Shown: positions 35,200 through 47,824 of the stretch, piece by piece
Layout of the letters: each line of letters opens with the position of its first letter
Numbering within the stretch: the first letter of the stretch is position 1
Notes under the pieces: generated by a model
The model's input: only the letters and a program-made list of their open reading frames with translations
Told to the model about the DNA's origin: nothing
Databases searched by the model: none
Program-made: the position numbers and the translations under genes
Assembly: GCA_009667805.1 (NCBI GenBank)
Contig: CM019070.1
Coordinates: 56,982,735 to 57,046,734 of the forward strand
Reading direction: 5' to 3'
DNA from: Leptobrachium leishanense
Lineage: Eukaryota; Chordata; Amphibia; Anura; Megophryidae
DNA length: 64,000 nucleotides

Positions 35200-36540
35200 A
35201 GTGTATGCAGCTTCTAACAGTGTGGGAGATGGGAGGCTGCGCTTGTTGGTGGATCCAGGAATCAGGTGAGTAATAGAAAGAAAGAAAAAAGGTTTTATTT
35301 TATGTTCCCGGGGACATTTAAAAATGTCCTCGAATTTTTTTATTTTTTGTAGAAATGTGTCGCCTTACCTTAGCCTGGTGGTCAGTCAGTGGGGGCTCCT
35401 TGGATCCTGGTTGTGGGGGGGGTGGCCGTGGCTGCAGGTGCAGTGGCTCCCTCCCTGCGCCGCCTCTCTGCCACATGCACCCGGCCGGCCAGCCTGCACA
35501 GTCGCAGCTCTGTCATCCGGCGGCCACATGCTCCTCAAGGGATCCTTGGGAGGCCCTGGCGGGCTGCCCTCTACAGTGCTTGATTAGAGGGCCGCGTCTG
35601 CCTGATATTTTAGCAACAAGGTTGTTTTATCCCATAGGCTTCAATGTTAAAAATATTCCCGTTTTAATCCAATATCTAATAAACCGTTGCTTATAATATT
35701 CTTCAGTAAAGAGTCACTTTATTTTAAGATTTTTTAGGATTTTTTAAGAATTTTTTTTTAAAAAATTCACTTTTTTTTTTAGAACTTTTTGCGAACGGCC
35801 TGAAAAGTTCGAAGTTCACAAACTTTCGAACAGCCGATGTTTGATGCGAACATCGAACAGATTCGAACCGGCAGCCCATCCCTACTGGTGGTCCTCTTTC
35901 ACTCTTCCCTGTGTATTCCTGTACAACACCGCATATTGGACTCATATTCCCACATCCTTGTGCCCATCCGGTACCAACCACTGACAGAGCTCTGCCTGCA
36001 GTCTCTAGTGTACGTCAGCACTACAATCAGTTTACTGTGTATTCCAGCCCTGCAACCTGTGTGCCTTTACTTCAACCCGACAAGTCTTCTGCTGAGTTCT
36101 CCAAGCCTCTAGTCTGCAACCCACCGTGAACTATAATTTACCACCCACCGTGTTCTCAACCATCTGTATATACAGTGTACCCTCCTGGTCTCCTGATTCC
36201 CTTGTCTCCAGCCAGCATCCAGCCCTCTGCCTTGCCCACCCTCGCCTCTACCTTGGTCCTGTGTTCAGTGACTCTCCTTGTGACCCTTGTGTTCTTTGTT
36301 TGTGTTCAGCTCTATTCCTGTCTTGCTTCTTTGTCTCTGCCTTTCTTTTGTATCTTCTCAGTCCAGCCTTTGCTTCCCTGTGCCCCAGTCCAGCTTCTAT
36401 CCAACCCTTTCCCTGTGTTTATCATCGCCTTGTTCCTGTATGTTCTAATAAACCCATTTTATACCTTTCTATACCTGCCTTTGTCTCTGTGTTGCTGTAT
36501 CCTGGGCTCAGACCTTTGTGTACCCTGAGTCTGAGATAAT

Positions 36541-37284
36541 GATGATCAGCCATGGATTCATTACAAATTTCAGATTCAGAAAACTCCTTGCACGCTGGGT
36601 TCTGTATGTAGAAGTAATTAATGTGGTGCTTGTATCTTCCCTCTAATGATTATTTAAAATGGTCAACTACTGTTTTTAGAACATGTCTTTTTTGGATATT
36701 CTCGGGTGCAAGTAAATTGGTTCCATAAATCGCAATACATTTGATTTACAGAGTTTTAAACCAACTTCATCCACATTTATTCTTGCACACAAGTACATGA
36801 GAACTGGCAGGAGAAGAGAACAATCTACACCAAATAGACGATTTGGAAAGGGTTTTCTGGTTTGGCTATTTTGACCTAGAATTCACTTCTCCTGACAGTT
36901 CTCCCGAGTTTCACCTTTCTTTGAATAGACCTGGTAGTTTTACATCAATCCCTTAGAATCGAAAAAAAAACAAGGCTCTATAAAAACTTAGAAATAATTA
37001 ACAGATTGAAAGAAAATGGTGCTAATGTAGGTATGTTAATTATACATTCCACCTCGTCATATGCTGTGGTGTAAATGTAAAAGTATTTGTAACACATTGC
37101 ACCTATGCTTAACATGTAATTATCTGGTTTGTGACACCTTTTTCAGTGAAGTACATGATGATTGAGTTGGTATTTAAAATTGTTGAGATTCAATACATTG
37201 TATTTGTTAATTAGACACTAATTATGAACATTAAAACCAGAGAGTTTCAATGCACGAACATGCAGACATCCTGCAACCTAGCTT
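36541..37284. other. Intergenic, nothing recognised
   Basis: AT-rich. No coding region or repeat ends are seen. It could include conserved non-coding sequence. Confidence 0.45.
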
Positions 37285-38100
37285 TTAACCCCTTCACACC
37301 CCAAATCGAGATATCTCGATTTTGCATTGTAATGTATTGAAAACCACACATTAGCATGTCAAAAGACCATTTCACACCTTTTTAAAGCCAAATTAGTGTG
37401 CCCCTGTGGAGAAATTAAATCCTTTGTTTTATGTCTCTCCAAGCACCCTGGAGAGACATAACACAATTTGCAAATAGCAGCCCTAAAGCTCACTGTAATA
37501 AAAGTTCAAATAGATTATTGCTGGATTACGGCTGCCAGGGAGAGGGCAGAATGCAGGGAGAGCTCTGGGGTCACTCACTGCTGTACAGGGATAAGATGGA
37601 GGGGTTATAATGATTGAAAATCCCTGTACAGTACAGATGCAAGATGTTACTGTAATCTCAATATACAGGCATTATGTCACATTCAGATACTATTTTTATA
37701 TTCTATTGGTATATTTTGGAAGCTGCATTGTTAATAATCTGATTATGATCACTACAAACCCCCTTAAGCAGGAAATGTGCCCATTTTTTTTATTTATCTT
37801 TATCACGGTTACTGTATCTAACACAAAGTTCTTTTCTGTCTGTATGATAATAATGCAGACCCCATGTGAAATTGTTTAAGATAAAGGACACAATCTAGAG
37901 CTCAGAATCTTACATTTCAACAATATTCCTGAAATGGATAAACAAATAGAATTTTTTTAAATATGCAAATTAACATTATTTAAATTAACTAACTCAGAAT
38001 AAAAATTTGCTGTAAGAAACTTCTATTTTACCCCATATTTAATTGTTAACTTCACATCCCATGTTTTTCAACAAAAATCGCTTGGTAGTGAAGAGGTTAA
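37285..38100. mobile_element. TTAA family B-like element (816 bp)
   Basis: TTAA lies at 37285-37288 and 38097-38100, with ends CCCCTTCACACC and CTTGGTAGTGAAGAGG. Inside are the hairpin TTATGTCTCTCCA...TGGAGAGACATAA (near 37430) and CTGTACAGGGA...TCCCTGTACAG (near 37581-37632). The segment AGATAAAGGACACAATCTAG with GGATAAACAAATAGA resembles 56550-56635. Confidence 0.75.
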
Positions 38101-38554
38101 AGAAGAGAAAAAATATGTATCACTTGGGGGGGTCACTGTATTGCAAATGACCACAAGATGGAGTTTATTAAAGTATTAAAAGTATATCACCTTAGTAAAC
38201 AGTTAAACGTTGTGGGATACAGTCTGAAATAGAATCTAAAAGAAAAAACATATGGTAATATCCCACTATAAGGTGGAAAAGAGTGGATACAATGGGCCAC
38301 TCCCATGTACCAAAATAAATATTGAGAATTCCTCATCTCCAAAAAGATCCTCAATTAAATCGGAGATGTCCAAAATCAGAAGACAAGAAATTGTGCAGTC
38401 TGTATGCAATATATAAATAATAAAATCTTTCTATAGTGTGAATGTAATAAATAAGAAGTAAAAGCACAAATATATAACCAACCGGAACCAGAGACCCAGA
38501 TGGGAAAAGTCCAGCGCTTTCTGGTTCTGGAGCAGTCCAATGGAAAGGCTCAAC

Positions 38555-38583
38555 GCTTTTCGTCAAATACTTGACTTTCTCAG
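38555..38583 (-). other. Degenerate hammerhead-like core
   Basis: The minus strand reads CTGAGAA, GTCAA-GTA-TTTGAC, GAAAAGCGTTG. Stem II is good but both conserved boxes carry changes. It parallels the motifs at 18588 and 22795. Confidence 0.35.
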
Positions 38584-38889
38584 GATCATACATCTGACCG
38601 TCCACAAGTAAATCACATTTATATAAACCTCCCAATTACAGGCACATCAAATCAACGAAATTCACATATGTATGCCACCATCTTGTTCTCCACTGCATTT
38701 GCACCGTTCGCCTGACAGATACATCCGCCATCATGTTACACACCACCACACCGGTGGCCCTCATGTACCTCCATCCGGTGCATTTTATGCATGGCAGACT
38801 GGTATGCACACACTGGTTTTATGCATGGCAGACTGGTATGGTTGGCACACTCGTATGGAACACACTGGTATTATACTTGGCAGACTGGA

Positions 38890-39460
38890 AAGGCTGGCAC
38901 ACTCACTGTCCTGTCGGCGTCTCTCTGTCTTGGTGAGTCGCAGCTGGGCTGGCCTGGCGCCGGGCACACTGACTGCTGAGCAGCTGAGCCGATCTGATCT
39001 GCGAGCCTCTCTTGAGTTGACCAGCGAGAGTGGATGGAGAGCTGCAGTGCTGGCCTAGCGAGAATGATTGACAATCCAGGTCTGGATGAAGACCGAGCCT
39101 GCCCTGAGCACGTCCTCTACTCGACGTGGCTGCTCGCTCTGCACACTGCCCGGCCGGGAGGACTAGGGAGGGAGCCGCCCGCACGAGCAACCACGTTGTC
39201 ACATGAGAGCCCTTTGCGCCTGCGCGACCATGACAGTGACTCAGAGGACGACACGTGACGCACACCAGCCAATCCCTCTTCAGCCTGGAAAAAAAAGACG
39301 GAGGAAAAGACCGCAGCGCCGGGGGAACGCAGGAAATGTGAGTATAACCACGGATTCATGTGTCCAGGTGGCAGAGGGTGTCAAACCCGGACACATGACT
39401 CCAAACCCGGACAATCCGGGTCAAAAACGGACAGGTGGGTACCCTACTTCATCGTGTCAT
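38890..39460. other. GC- and CpG-rich stretch without a recognisable gene
   Basis: Unusually GC-rich for this window, with overlapping ORFs up to 128 codons in several frames on both strands and no family match. Upstream (38780-38910) GGCAGACTGGTATG-type units repeat about three times. 39360-39455 has repeated CCCGGACA words and ends GGTGGGTACCCTA, which resembles one end of a DNA transposon. It could be a CpG island but no promoter or exon is identifiable. Confidence 0.35.
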
Positions 39461-40627
39461 ACACACGAGTCACCTTTCCCTGAAAGACTTCCAGATCTTC
39501 ACCACAAAACAGCCTGGAAGCTTTCGCAGAGTCAGGGCCGTAAACAGGATCCAAGATGGCTGACTTCACTGAACTGAGCATAAGAGCAGTAATTACATTA
39601 GGAATGATAGGACCTACTGAGATGAGGTACAGTGACATTGTGGCAGTCTTAAGCAATGTGTGATCATATTTTGTAACTAAATCCCATCATTTATTTTTAA
39701 GGCAGTTATTTTTACAACCACAATAAAGTGAAGTGCTCTGAATTTGGCATGTTACACATATACATAGATAAATAAGGGGTACACAAGTTGCATTGCCAAG
39801 TGGGAGAGGCGGCAATCATCCTTTGAAGGGGTTGTTGTGTTATAAAACGAGGGAATAAAAGTCTTCATAAAAAGGGAGAAACTGAAAAAAATCTTGCAAC
39901 AGAAGATGAAAGAATGACAGTATGCTTTCATGGGAAGACGACATTTTGTCTGTAAACTCGAACTTTAAGTAGAAAGCTGACAGATGAACCAAAATCCTCA
40001 TAAATCCCCAGTCCAGTGTCTGGTGGTAACCAGAGCTGCTCATTCAAGCTTGACATTCAATAACGTTGTAGAAGAAAGGTAGTAATTATCTTGCAATTAC
40101 TTCATTGGGTGTACATACACGTCCTACTACTATAAAACCCTGCTAGCAATCTGCTGGTTTGTTTTTTTTATTAAATTTTTTTTATTTAATGTTATAGCCC
40201 AGTGTACAGGATATAAGAATAAAGAATATAGAACTTTCATTCCTCTTCATTTTTCGTACATTAAAGGTTGGCAAATCAATTTGTTCTTAAGCTTCACCAT
40301 CATATCGTAGGTAAAATCAAGTATTTATTTCATGTGAAGTTCCATCAGCATAAAGCTCCCATAAGTAGCCTGAAATATGCTTTGCCCTCTCTGTTTATTG
40401 AGTTTTTGACGTCTTGAAAAGTGGTCAGGATCCTTAATGTGTTGTGGGAAAATTCAAAATATCCAGATTTGTCCAATACACAATTTGTATTGTTCCATCA
40501 AGACTTGCTTCCTAAATAAAAGTGGATTTTGAGGAAAGAATTGGGATTAGTAGTAACCTGAGAATATTATCTCACAGGTATCCTTGATGTGTTATAATAT
40601 TACCGCAAGAAGGTTACCACCAGAATC
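39461..40627. other. Intergenic, nothing recognised
   Basis: AT-rich, with no coding and no repeat ends seen. Confidence 0.5.
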
Positions 40628-41061
40628 TTAACCCCTTCACTACCAAGTGATTTTCCGGGGAAAAAAAATGTCAGAAACCAGTAGTTTTCTGTAAAATAAT
40701 TTTTAATTAATTATACAGAAAGAAATATTTGGGCGTATTCCCAATGTATTTCTTACTGTAATAACATATTTGGCCAGTAGATGGTGCTATTTTAGCTGCA
40801 ACTCGTGTTCCCTGCATTGGCTGCTGAATGCACGGTCAGGTAATCATAAGCTGATTTTACAGTTTTAGCTCTTTGGACATTACGCCCAGAGGGCAAAAAA
40901 CTTTGGGAGGCACATTCTTCAGCCCAAAAGCAAACAAAATTGCTTTGTAGCAAACCACTGTCATTTGCTTTTGTGCTTCAGATTGAGGAATCTCGATATC
41001 GGGGCACCGAATGGTGCCCTTGAAGCCTGAGATATCTCAGTCTTGGTAGTGAAGGGGTTAA
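40628..41061. mobile_element. TTAA family B element, best-preserved copy (434 bp)
   Basis: TTAA lies at 40628-40631 and 41058-41061. The inverted ends CCCCTTCACTACCAAG and CTTGGTAGTGAAGGGG match exactly over 16 bp. Inside are GGCCAGTAGATGGTGC, TTCAGCCCAAAAGC and GGGCACCGAATGGTGCCC, useful as the family reference. Confidence 0.92.
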
Positions 41062-41569
41062 GTCTAGTAAGTTAGTAACCCTGTAAGGATCCCCTCGAGT
41101 CACAGCATCATCTGTTACCACAAGATCGTGTGAGCTTGTTTCTTGCAGCAACCAAACCTCTGTCGGGGAAACCTAAAGCCAGGAGGCTATTTAATTAGTG
41201 TTACTGTGGTATAGAACATGTGACCTGGAGTTACTGGGAATTCTATCGCTAGTTCCACTCTTCTATTTCTTATACAAACTATCCATCTCCATTAATACAG
41301 TATCTGAATGCAAAAACCAAGTGGCAACACAGGCTAACTCTCAATGTGCTATAGCAAGTGGTAACAAGTGCGTGAGCTAGTTTACACATTACAGGCGCTA
41401 TGTAAATCAGTCCTTGGCTGTGCCACAATCCTGTGAAATTGCTGATTAAGATACATTTAAGAAGAATGCAACACATGTTCCATTTAACTCTGGATAGAGC
41501 ATAGTGATTTTGCATGTGATATTAGGTTTTTGACAAAGTTGTTGAATTTCTGTTTCCCTGCCTCATACA

Positions 41570-42020
41570 ACATCTGGCTATTTCCATTTCTGTCACAACA
41601 GTACGATTTCAGGAGTAATTTAATTGGTCTATTAGCAAGGAGTGCACATAAATATCTTCTTATCTTCGTAACGGGTTTATTTTCACATGCATACTTTTTT
41701 CCTTTCCACTGTGTCAGTCACGTTCATTAGCGGTGACGGGGCTCAATAGGACACGAGAGGAGCATGTCAATCATTATTTCACCTCGGCAAGGCTAAAATC
41801 TAGCCACCGGCTCTGCAGGAAGCACCTAAGTAGACTAGAAGGACTGCTTCAATTGGTTTTATTCAGCCCGTCACCTAAACTGACAGTAATGGCTTGCTTT
41901 TTCAATTAAAGCACTTCCAAGCTAATCAGCGGACAGAGCTCCCGTGGAGGGGACTACACGTCATTTGTGATGTCACTAAGATTTATTACTTTGCAAACTA
42001 TAGTGATTGTTACTATTATG
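41570..42020. other. Possible conserved non-coding element
   Basis: No repeat ends. It contains GGAGTAATTTAATTGG, GTCAATCATTATTTC, GCTTTTTCAATTAAAGC and GCTAATCAGC words. It is the least repeat-like stretch in the centre of the window. Conservation is untested. Confidence 0.33.
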
Positions 42021-42420
42021 TCCTCAATAAAAGGAATTCAGGCCATTATGTCCCCATGATCTTAAAGGAACAGCTATATCCAGTTTTTATTTTTGCTTTG
42101 CTCATTAAGCTTTCTAAAGTAGCCCCAAGATGTTAACCAGTGTGCCAATTATTAGTACATATTTCTGCTACGTTGGTATAGAAATGTTCACATTAAATTT
42201 TACCTGACCATTACCTGATTTTCAAGTTTGATAAGTTTCACCTCCTACAGTCTCCACATCGCTTTGATACAAGCACTTATCGAGTGCTTTTAATATATTT
42301 TTTTCTATCTTTAGTTTAGGTTTGATCTGAAAGATAAATCAATTTTTCTTATTTTTTGATCTTAAAATAAAAATGTAAACATTTAAAAAAGAAATATGGG
42401 GGAAAATTAATTTCACACAC

Positions 42421-42815
42421 ACCCTAATTTAATTCATTTTACCCACCCCTCCCCATTTAATTAATTTCACCCACCTCTTCATTTAATTCATTTCATCCCC
42501 TCTCCCCATTTAATTCACTTTGCCCACCCCTCCCCATTTAATTAATTTCACCCTCTCCATTTAATTAATTTCACCCTCCTCCTCCCCATTTAATTAATTT
42601 CACCCTCCTACTCCCCATTAATATCACCCCTCCCCATTTAATTAATCTCACCCCCTCCCCCATTTAATTAATATCACCCTCTCCCCATTTAATTGATTTC
42701 ACCCTCACCCTCCCCATTTAATTAATTTCACCCTCCTGCTCCCCATTTAATTAATTTCACCCCCTCCCCATTTAGTTGATTTCACTCTCCCACTTCCCCT
42801 TTAATTCATTTCACC
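42421..42815. repeat. 25-bp minisatellite (CCCCATTTAATTAATTTCACCCTCC-type)
   Basis: About 14 imperfect units of CATTTAATTAATTTCACC plus a C/T-rich spacer; the spacer varies from 4 to 13 bp. The TTAATTAA core is palindromic. The downstream flank to 43080 ends in GGGCCAGACCCCTG, an hAT-MITE-like end, so the array may again be inside an element. The other end was not found. Confidence 0.93.
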
Positions 42816-43133
42816 GCCCCCGGTGCTTTCACCTGATCTCAGCGCACGGCGAACAGTAGAATAAAGATGAAGAGCGCAGCATGAAGGAAGATCATACGCA
42901 AAGCAATGAGTGAGGGAAGCAGAGATAAACCCCGCCCCTCATTCTACTACACGCGGCATGCCGAGGTCAGATAAAAGGGCCGTGGGAGAGGGAAATTAAA
43001 TACCCCCCTACTGTGGGGCTCTAAGAGCCGGACCAAATGATTCCATGGGCTTTACATGGCCTGCGGGCCAGACCCCTGCATTACATCAAAACAAAAATCG
43101 GCATATGTGGCCTTAAAGGGTTTAAGGAGTATA

Positions 43134-43500
43134 TTTAAAGGACACGTTAGCCACCATGGCCAACTTAACTTAATTGGTATTTGTGAGCTGAGTGACCCAC
43201 CACTAATGCTGTCCCTGCAGACTGTGACAGCCTTCCAAACTAGAGGGATTCCCTCTACAAGGAAGGCCGTTAAGCAACTAACTATAGAAGCGCCTTCCGG
43301 GATTCCAATCCACCAGCTGCACAGTCTTGATCAGCCAATGTCTCTCAATACAACTGGTTGGTTGAGTGCCCAGTATGATTTTAAACAGTCTAAGCTAAAA
43401 ATAGGGAACCAAGGTGTATGTCTGGAGGGGTTAATATTTAACAACTCTTATGCCCTCTTCCCCACTTTAAGCTTAGAGTATCCCTTTAAAATGCTTCTTT
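43134..43500. mobile_element. TTTAAAGG-ended MITE-like element (367 bp)
   Basis: TTTAAAGGACACGTTAG at the left and CTTAGAGTATCCCTTTAAA at the right are inverted. A related single end (TTAAAGGGACACTACC) is at 61888. A 148-codon ORF runs through it but has no family features. Confidence 0.5.
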
Positions 43501-44155
43501 AGTTATTTTGAAATCATGGAAGAAAAGGCTATGATGTTTTTCAAAGCTAAAGTCTCTTAGTGCTCGCAGGTGGTTTATTTTGTCGTGCTTCTACATGCTT
43601 TAGGGTCTCACCGAGCCAAGAGGAAATCCAGATGCAGACGGGTTGCTTATTGTGCCTATACTAGTATAAGCTGAAATGCCTGATCAGGCCAGTGAAGACT
43701 ATGTCACTTTTATACAGTGGAGACTGGATCGGCATTGGTTCTGGTTGTCCTTTTGAATAGGATTGGGGTACTATGCATGTGGAAAAGACCTTTTTTTGCA
43801 GGATCAGAAGGAGAGCTGCATGGTAAAGGTTTCCGTTTGAAATAGGTTTATTCAACTTCCTGCTCAGGTCTCAAAGAACAAGGTACAGAGCGCTTCCAAT
43901 ATATTAACCATGTTTCAATGTTTTCTCTTGTTTTCGAGTGTTTTTAAAATACAAAGCAAGAGAATTATGTCAATTTTAAATACTAGGGTTCCAAAATATT
44001 ATATTTAAAAAGGGGCATAGCATAGGACTCCATGAAGCCAAGCAGATTGTGCTGCCCGCGTCAATAGCCATACTTTTTTTTTTAGGGGTTACTTTTAAAC
44101 GAACCATTATTTCTTTATTATAACTTAAGATACCTAAAATGACATTCTCACATAT

Positions 44156-45055
44156 TGAACCCCTTCACTTCTGAGATAACTCAGGACTTCAAAGGCAACA
44201 TGAGGTACCGATATGGAGTTATCTCGATCTGCAGTTCTGAAGGACAAAAGCAAGTGAAAGTTGTTTTGCTGCAAACAAATTTTGTTTTCTTTTGGGCTGC
44301 AGAAGGTGCCCCAAGAGTTTTAGCCCTGTGGGTATAATATACATAAATACAGAAAAAATGGCGTCGCGCCCATACTCACTTATTTTCGGAGCGGCAGCAA
44401 CTGCCAGGAGTAACAGCCCAGTCAATGTATAAAACATAACAAGGAAAAAGAGTGTCATCTGCGCTCGTTTCTATGTGTTCCATGTACAACAAAAATGGAG
44501 GTTTTTGTTTGTTTCAATGGCCATTGCAACGTAAGCCCACTCGCCACTTCAAGGCACCTCTTTAGAGTGGGTACCTAACAATTGTGACCAAAAGGCCGCT
44601 CTACTGAGCAGCTCCAAGCCTCTCCAGCTGCTTTTCAGCCAAGGAGAGACAAAGATGGTGGGTTTTATTTATACACGCACCAAACACTTCCCATTTGGGA
44701 TCAAAAACAAAAACATGGAAAGAGGAACAGCTGCAGAACGAGCAGTTATGGGTATAATACCCGAGGTGCTAAAATTGATTAATATTGGCTGAAGAATGCC
44801 CTGACATAATCGGGCTTTTAGCAGCCGATGCAGGGAACCACGAGCTACAGCTCTATCTGCTGTAACTCCATTTGACCAGTAGATGGTGCCACCTGCCTGC
44901 CAAATAGGCTTTACAGTAATAAATACACTGGTAACATTCCCAAATATTTCTTACTCTATAAATAATTTAAAAATGTGTTTTTTTTTTTGTTTTTTTTAAA
45001 AATGGTTCCTGACAATGGTTTTTTTGGGAAAGTCACTTGGTAGTGAAGGGGTTAA
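44156..45055. mobile_element. TTAA family B element with an insertion
   Basis: The left end AACCCCTTCACTTCTGAG is preceded by TG instead of TT. The right end is CTTGGTAGTGAAGGGG followed by TTAA (45052-45055). The family interior resumes across a 410-bp insert: TGGGTATAAT occurs at the start (about 44329) and again at about 44749. The insert has no recognisable class. Confidence 0.75.
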
Positions 45056-45880
45056 ACAGAACAGTTTCATGTAATCTCAGTTACACATTTCTTATAAATC
45101 GTAAGAACAATCCAAAATGCGACCTACATCATTTATAGACAGATATATGGCATGACATTAAAGCCCTTGAGCTCTTGAGACTACAAACTGTGGTGCGATG
45201 TGTAATTCATATCCTGAGTTTGCGTTTCCTGCCTATCTACTTAATTAAACTTATGAAAAAAATTATACAAACAAAAAAAAACTGTACTTCAAGCCATTTT
45301 TTTTTTTTTTTTTTTTTTTAAATCAACAAAGTATTTAAACACATAAGGGGTCCAGAAGCATACTCATGCTTGTGTGTAATTTCTAGTTAGAAATAATTAA
45401 ATCCACATATATCCACTAAAATACAACATTTTACTGTGATAAACTGACATTAACATTGGTTTATCCCGTTTCAAAAAATCCTACTTTTTCTGCGGTTCAT
45501 ATAGAGTATTATTGCTTGCCAGTAGGAAACCTCTTTCCTCAACAAATTGGTTTTAACATCAACTAAGTTGCTTGTTCACAAACATCCACAGAAAAATATG
45601 AAGTGACTAAAAGGTATTTTGTTTCAATGAATAGAGCCCTTAATGCCCAAATTGGCTTAATGGATTGAAATTTAGAAGTTGATGGATTATTATTCCCATA
45701 ACTTTTAATTGAAACACAAGAAGTAATTCATGTAGACTGGCTTTATTTGTCACATAAATAATTAATACTACATTTAAACCATATAAAGTTTGTATTTTTA
45801 ATCAGCTAATTTAAGAGGGGAACAAAGATTTCTTTATTTTTTCCCTTCACCCTGACTAAAGTCACTTGTTTAAAAGTTCT
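45056..45880. other. Intergenic, with a poly-T tract at about 45297-45320
   Basis: Nothing else recognised. Confidence 0.5.
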
Positions 45881-45889
45881 CTCTAATTT

Positions 45890-46290
45890 TGGCTCCGGTT
45901 CACATTTTTCTGTAGCCAATTAGTTCCTGACGTCCCTATTCTACAAAATGCCTCGCTTTATTTTAATGTTACAGAATGCTAAATTGCACATCATGCGGCC
46001 CCGTGCGCTAAAGAGGCCGACGTTAAAAACCATCAAGGTTGGATAAGGTCAGGTTGCCCAAAAAATATATTTAGAAAAAAATAGATAATGAATAAATGTT
46101 AAGTAAAAGCCTCACTGGACATTTATGCGAAATTATTGCATTCGTAATATGATATATTTTGGACTGAGCAAGCAAGCATTGCAAATACTGGTAATTATAT
46201 ATTCATTTTTATCCTGTTTTATAATCTATAGCTAGAGCATTTCAATAGAAAAGCATTATAAAAGGTCTCATTATCTGGGCGGAGGGAATT
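45890..46290. other. Possible conserved non-coding element
   Basis: Contains CCAATTAGTTCC, TTGCACATCATGCGGCC, TTATGCGAAATTATTGC and ACTGGTAATTATATATTC, without repeat ends. Inference only. Confidence 0.3.
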
Positions 46291-46299
46291 GTATAACCC

Positions 46300-47254
46300 C
46301 CCCCCCCCAAATGTATTGAGGAGAAACTATGGGTGCTATTCAAATGTTGACAGTAAGGGGAACAAAATCGTCATGGTTCAATATGCCTTACCTGCTCCTT
46401 GTTACCAGATCTTTTACGGCCCAGGCGCTATATTATTGATTTGATTTAAAATAATTGGGCGCACGAACACATACTGGCAGCGGTGCCATGTGCCACCACT
46501 GGTATCAGTTCCTGGAGTCCACACGGGGCCATGGAGCTAAGTGCAACTCGAGCTTGCGAGCGTGGGGCATGGAGGACACGCAGAAGGACACCGGGAACTA
46601 TTTGTTCCCAGTCTTCCACTGCGTATGGCAAGAGGAAGCAGTGGTTCATGCCGTCCTCTTCATGGTGTGATTAGTGGTAAAATGAGTGGTAAGGTATATT
46701 TTTTGGTGAGTTTATTTTAATGTATTATGTGATTCTGCAAAACCAAAAGCACTTGACACCAGGTTCTGGGAGACAGTATTTCTTTCAGACATACAAGTTC
46801 CAGAGGAAAAACAGAAGCAGTCACGATTTACATGGGGCCCCTCCTAGGCCCGACCCTCATGCAGTGCCCTATTGATCTAATGGACAGTCCGCTCTTGAAG
46901 GTAGGTTAGAAATAAGGCAGTGGCGGCTGGTGACGTTTGAGCCTGGGAGGGGCGCCTGGACATGCCACCTTGGATAGGTTCCACCCACTAGTCAGTTACA
47001 TTAAAAGGTTAAAAAATAAAGGGGGGCTGTACATAATTAACATTACTATGGCGGTTATTCATTATCAACTGTAGTTTACTGTTACACACAATGGTGAATT
47101 TTACTTGTGTGTTTCCCAAAGGGAAATTCGTATGGCAGGAGAATCTTCATAAAATAATTTCCCTTATAGGAAATGCCGAAATTTTATGTTGTTGCAACAA
47201 TGGCAATTGGCAAACTAAAATGGTTAGTGAAATAAACTTGTACGTGTTTCATAG
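46300..47254. other. Intergenic; one possible hAT-type end
   Basis: CAGTGGCGGCTGGTG at about 46919 resembles a hAT terminus but no partner was found. A TGTGCCACCACTGG region at 46480-46670 has open frames on both strands with no family match. Confidence 0.35.
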
Positions 47255-47373
47255 ATATGTGATACAGTAATGTGCAGTGTGTATGAGCGTATCACAGAAT
47301 CCACAGCAATAAATCTCACAATCATACACACCGCACATTACTGTGAGTTTCATTGCTGTGGAGCTCTATGATA

Positions 47374-47709
47374 TTATTATTATTATTATTCATTATTTAT
47401 AAAGCGCCAGCATATTCCGCAGCGCTGTACAATAAGCACAGTATAGACAGGGTTACAATACATTGAACAACATTTGACAAACAGTACAGGAGGAGATGAG
47501 GCCCTATTCCCGTAGGAACTCACAATCTAGGAGGGTTGGGGTTGGAAACAGGAGGAGAGGACTGTAAGGTGAGAGTGATTGATAGTTGCGTCAGTGAGTT
47601 GGGTGGTAGGCTTCCCTAAATAGGAATGTTTTAAGGGAGCGTTTGAAGGAAGAGAAGTTAGGGGAAAGTCTGACAGTACGAGGGAGAGCGTTCCAGTGAG
47701 TGGGGGCAG
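47374..47709 (-). mobile_element. L2-like LINE 3' end (minus strand)
   Basis: The minus strand encodes HWNALPRTVRLSPNFSSF and KRSLKTFLFREAYHPTH, the C-terminus of an L2-like reverse transcriptase. It then runs through the 3' untranslated region (GCGCTGCGGAATATGCTGG) to an AAT-repeat tail (47376-47392 on the plus strand). The TGATA flanks (47369-47373, 47710-47714) are a likely target duplication. It inserted into the 54-bp-type repeat. Confidence 0.85.
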
Positions 47710-47824
47710 TGATACACTTGTACACACTGCACTTTATTGAATCACAGAGCTCCACAGCAATAAAACTCATGGTAGTGTGAGCTGTGTATGAGCGTATCAC
47801 AGAATCCACAGCAATAAAACACAT

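Larger units (their letters stand above)
33885..35884. mobile_element. hAT-like non-autonomous element, copy 2 (2000 bp)
   Basis: The ends are TAGTGATGAGCCGAAC and an inverted CCCATCCCTA. An exact 8-bp target duplication, CTGGTGGT, lies at 33877-33884 and 35885-35892. The left arm matches the right arm of 58-4094, so the two copies are in opposite orientation. It contains its own TTAA insertion, an LTR-like piece and a 42-bp-arm hairpin. Confidence 0.85.
33360..36540 (+). other. Pyrimidine-rich retroelement-like sequence, split by a transposon
   Basis: 33360-33884 and 35893-36540 are both C/T-rich and join cleanly when the hAT-like copy at 33885-35884 and one target repeat are removed. Near the right end, TTCTAATAAACCC provides an AATAAA signal. 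It looks like an LTR or untranslated part of a retroelement. Terminal repeats were not found. Small ORFs show no known domain. Confidence 0.4.

Noticed and set aside
38672..39577. CpG-rich cluster of ORFs that might be a first exon
   Set aside because: Many overlapping frames on both strands, no conserved domain, and transposon-like CCCGGACA repeats at the end. No splice pattern could be defended.
43056..43502. 148-codon ORF
   Set aside because: It lies within an inverted-repeat element, without a start context, domain or matching neighbour exon.
46919..46960. hAT-type end CAGTGGCGGCTGG (and a similar one at 60135)
   Set aside because: No inverted partner or target duplication was found, so I do not call complete elements.
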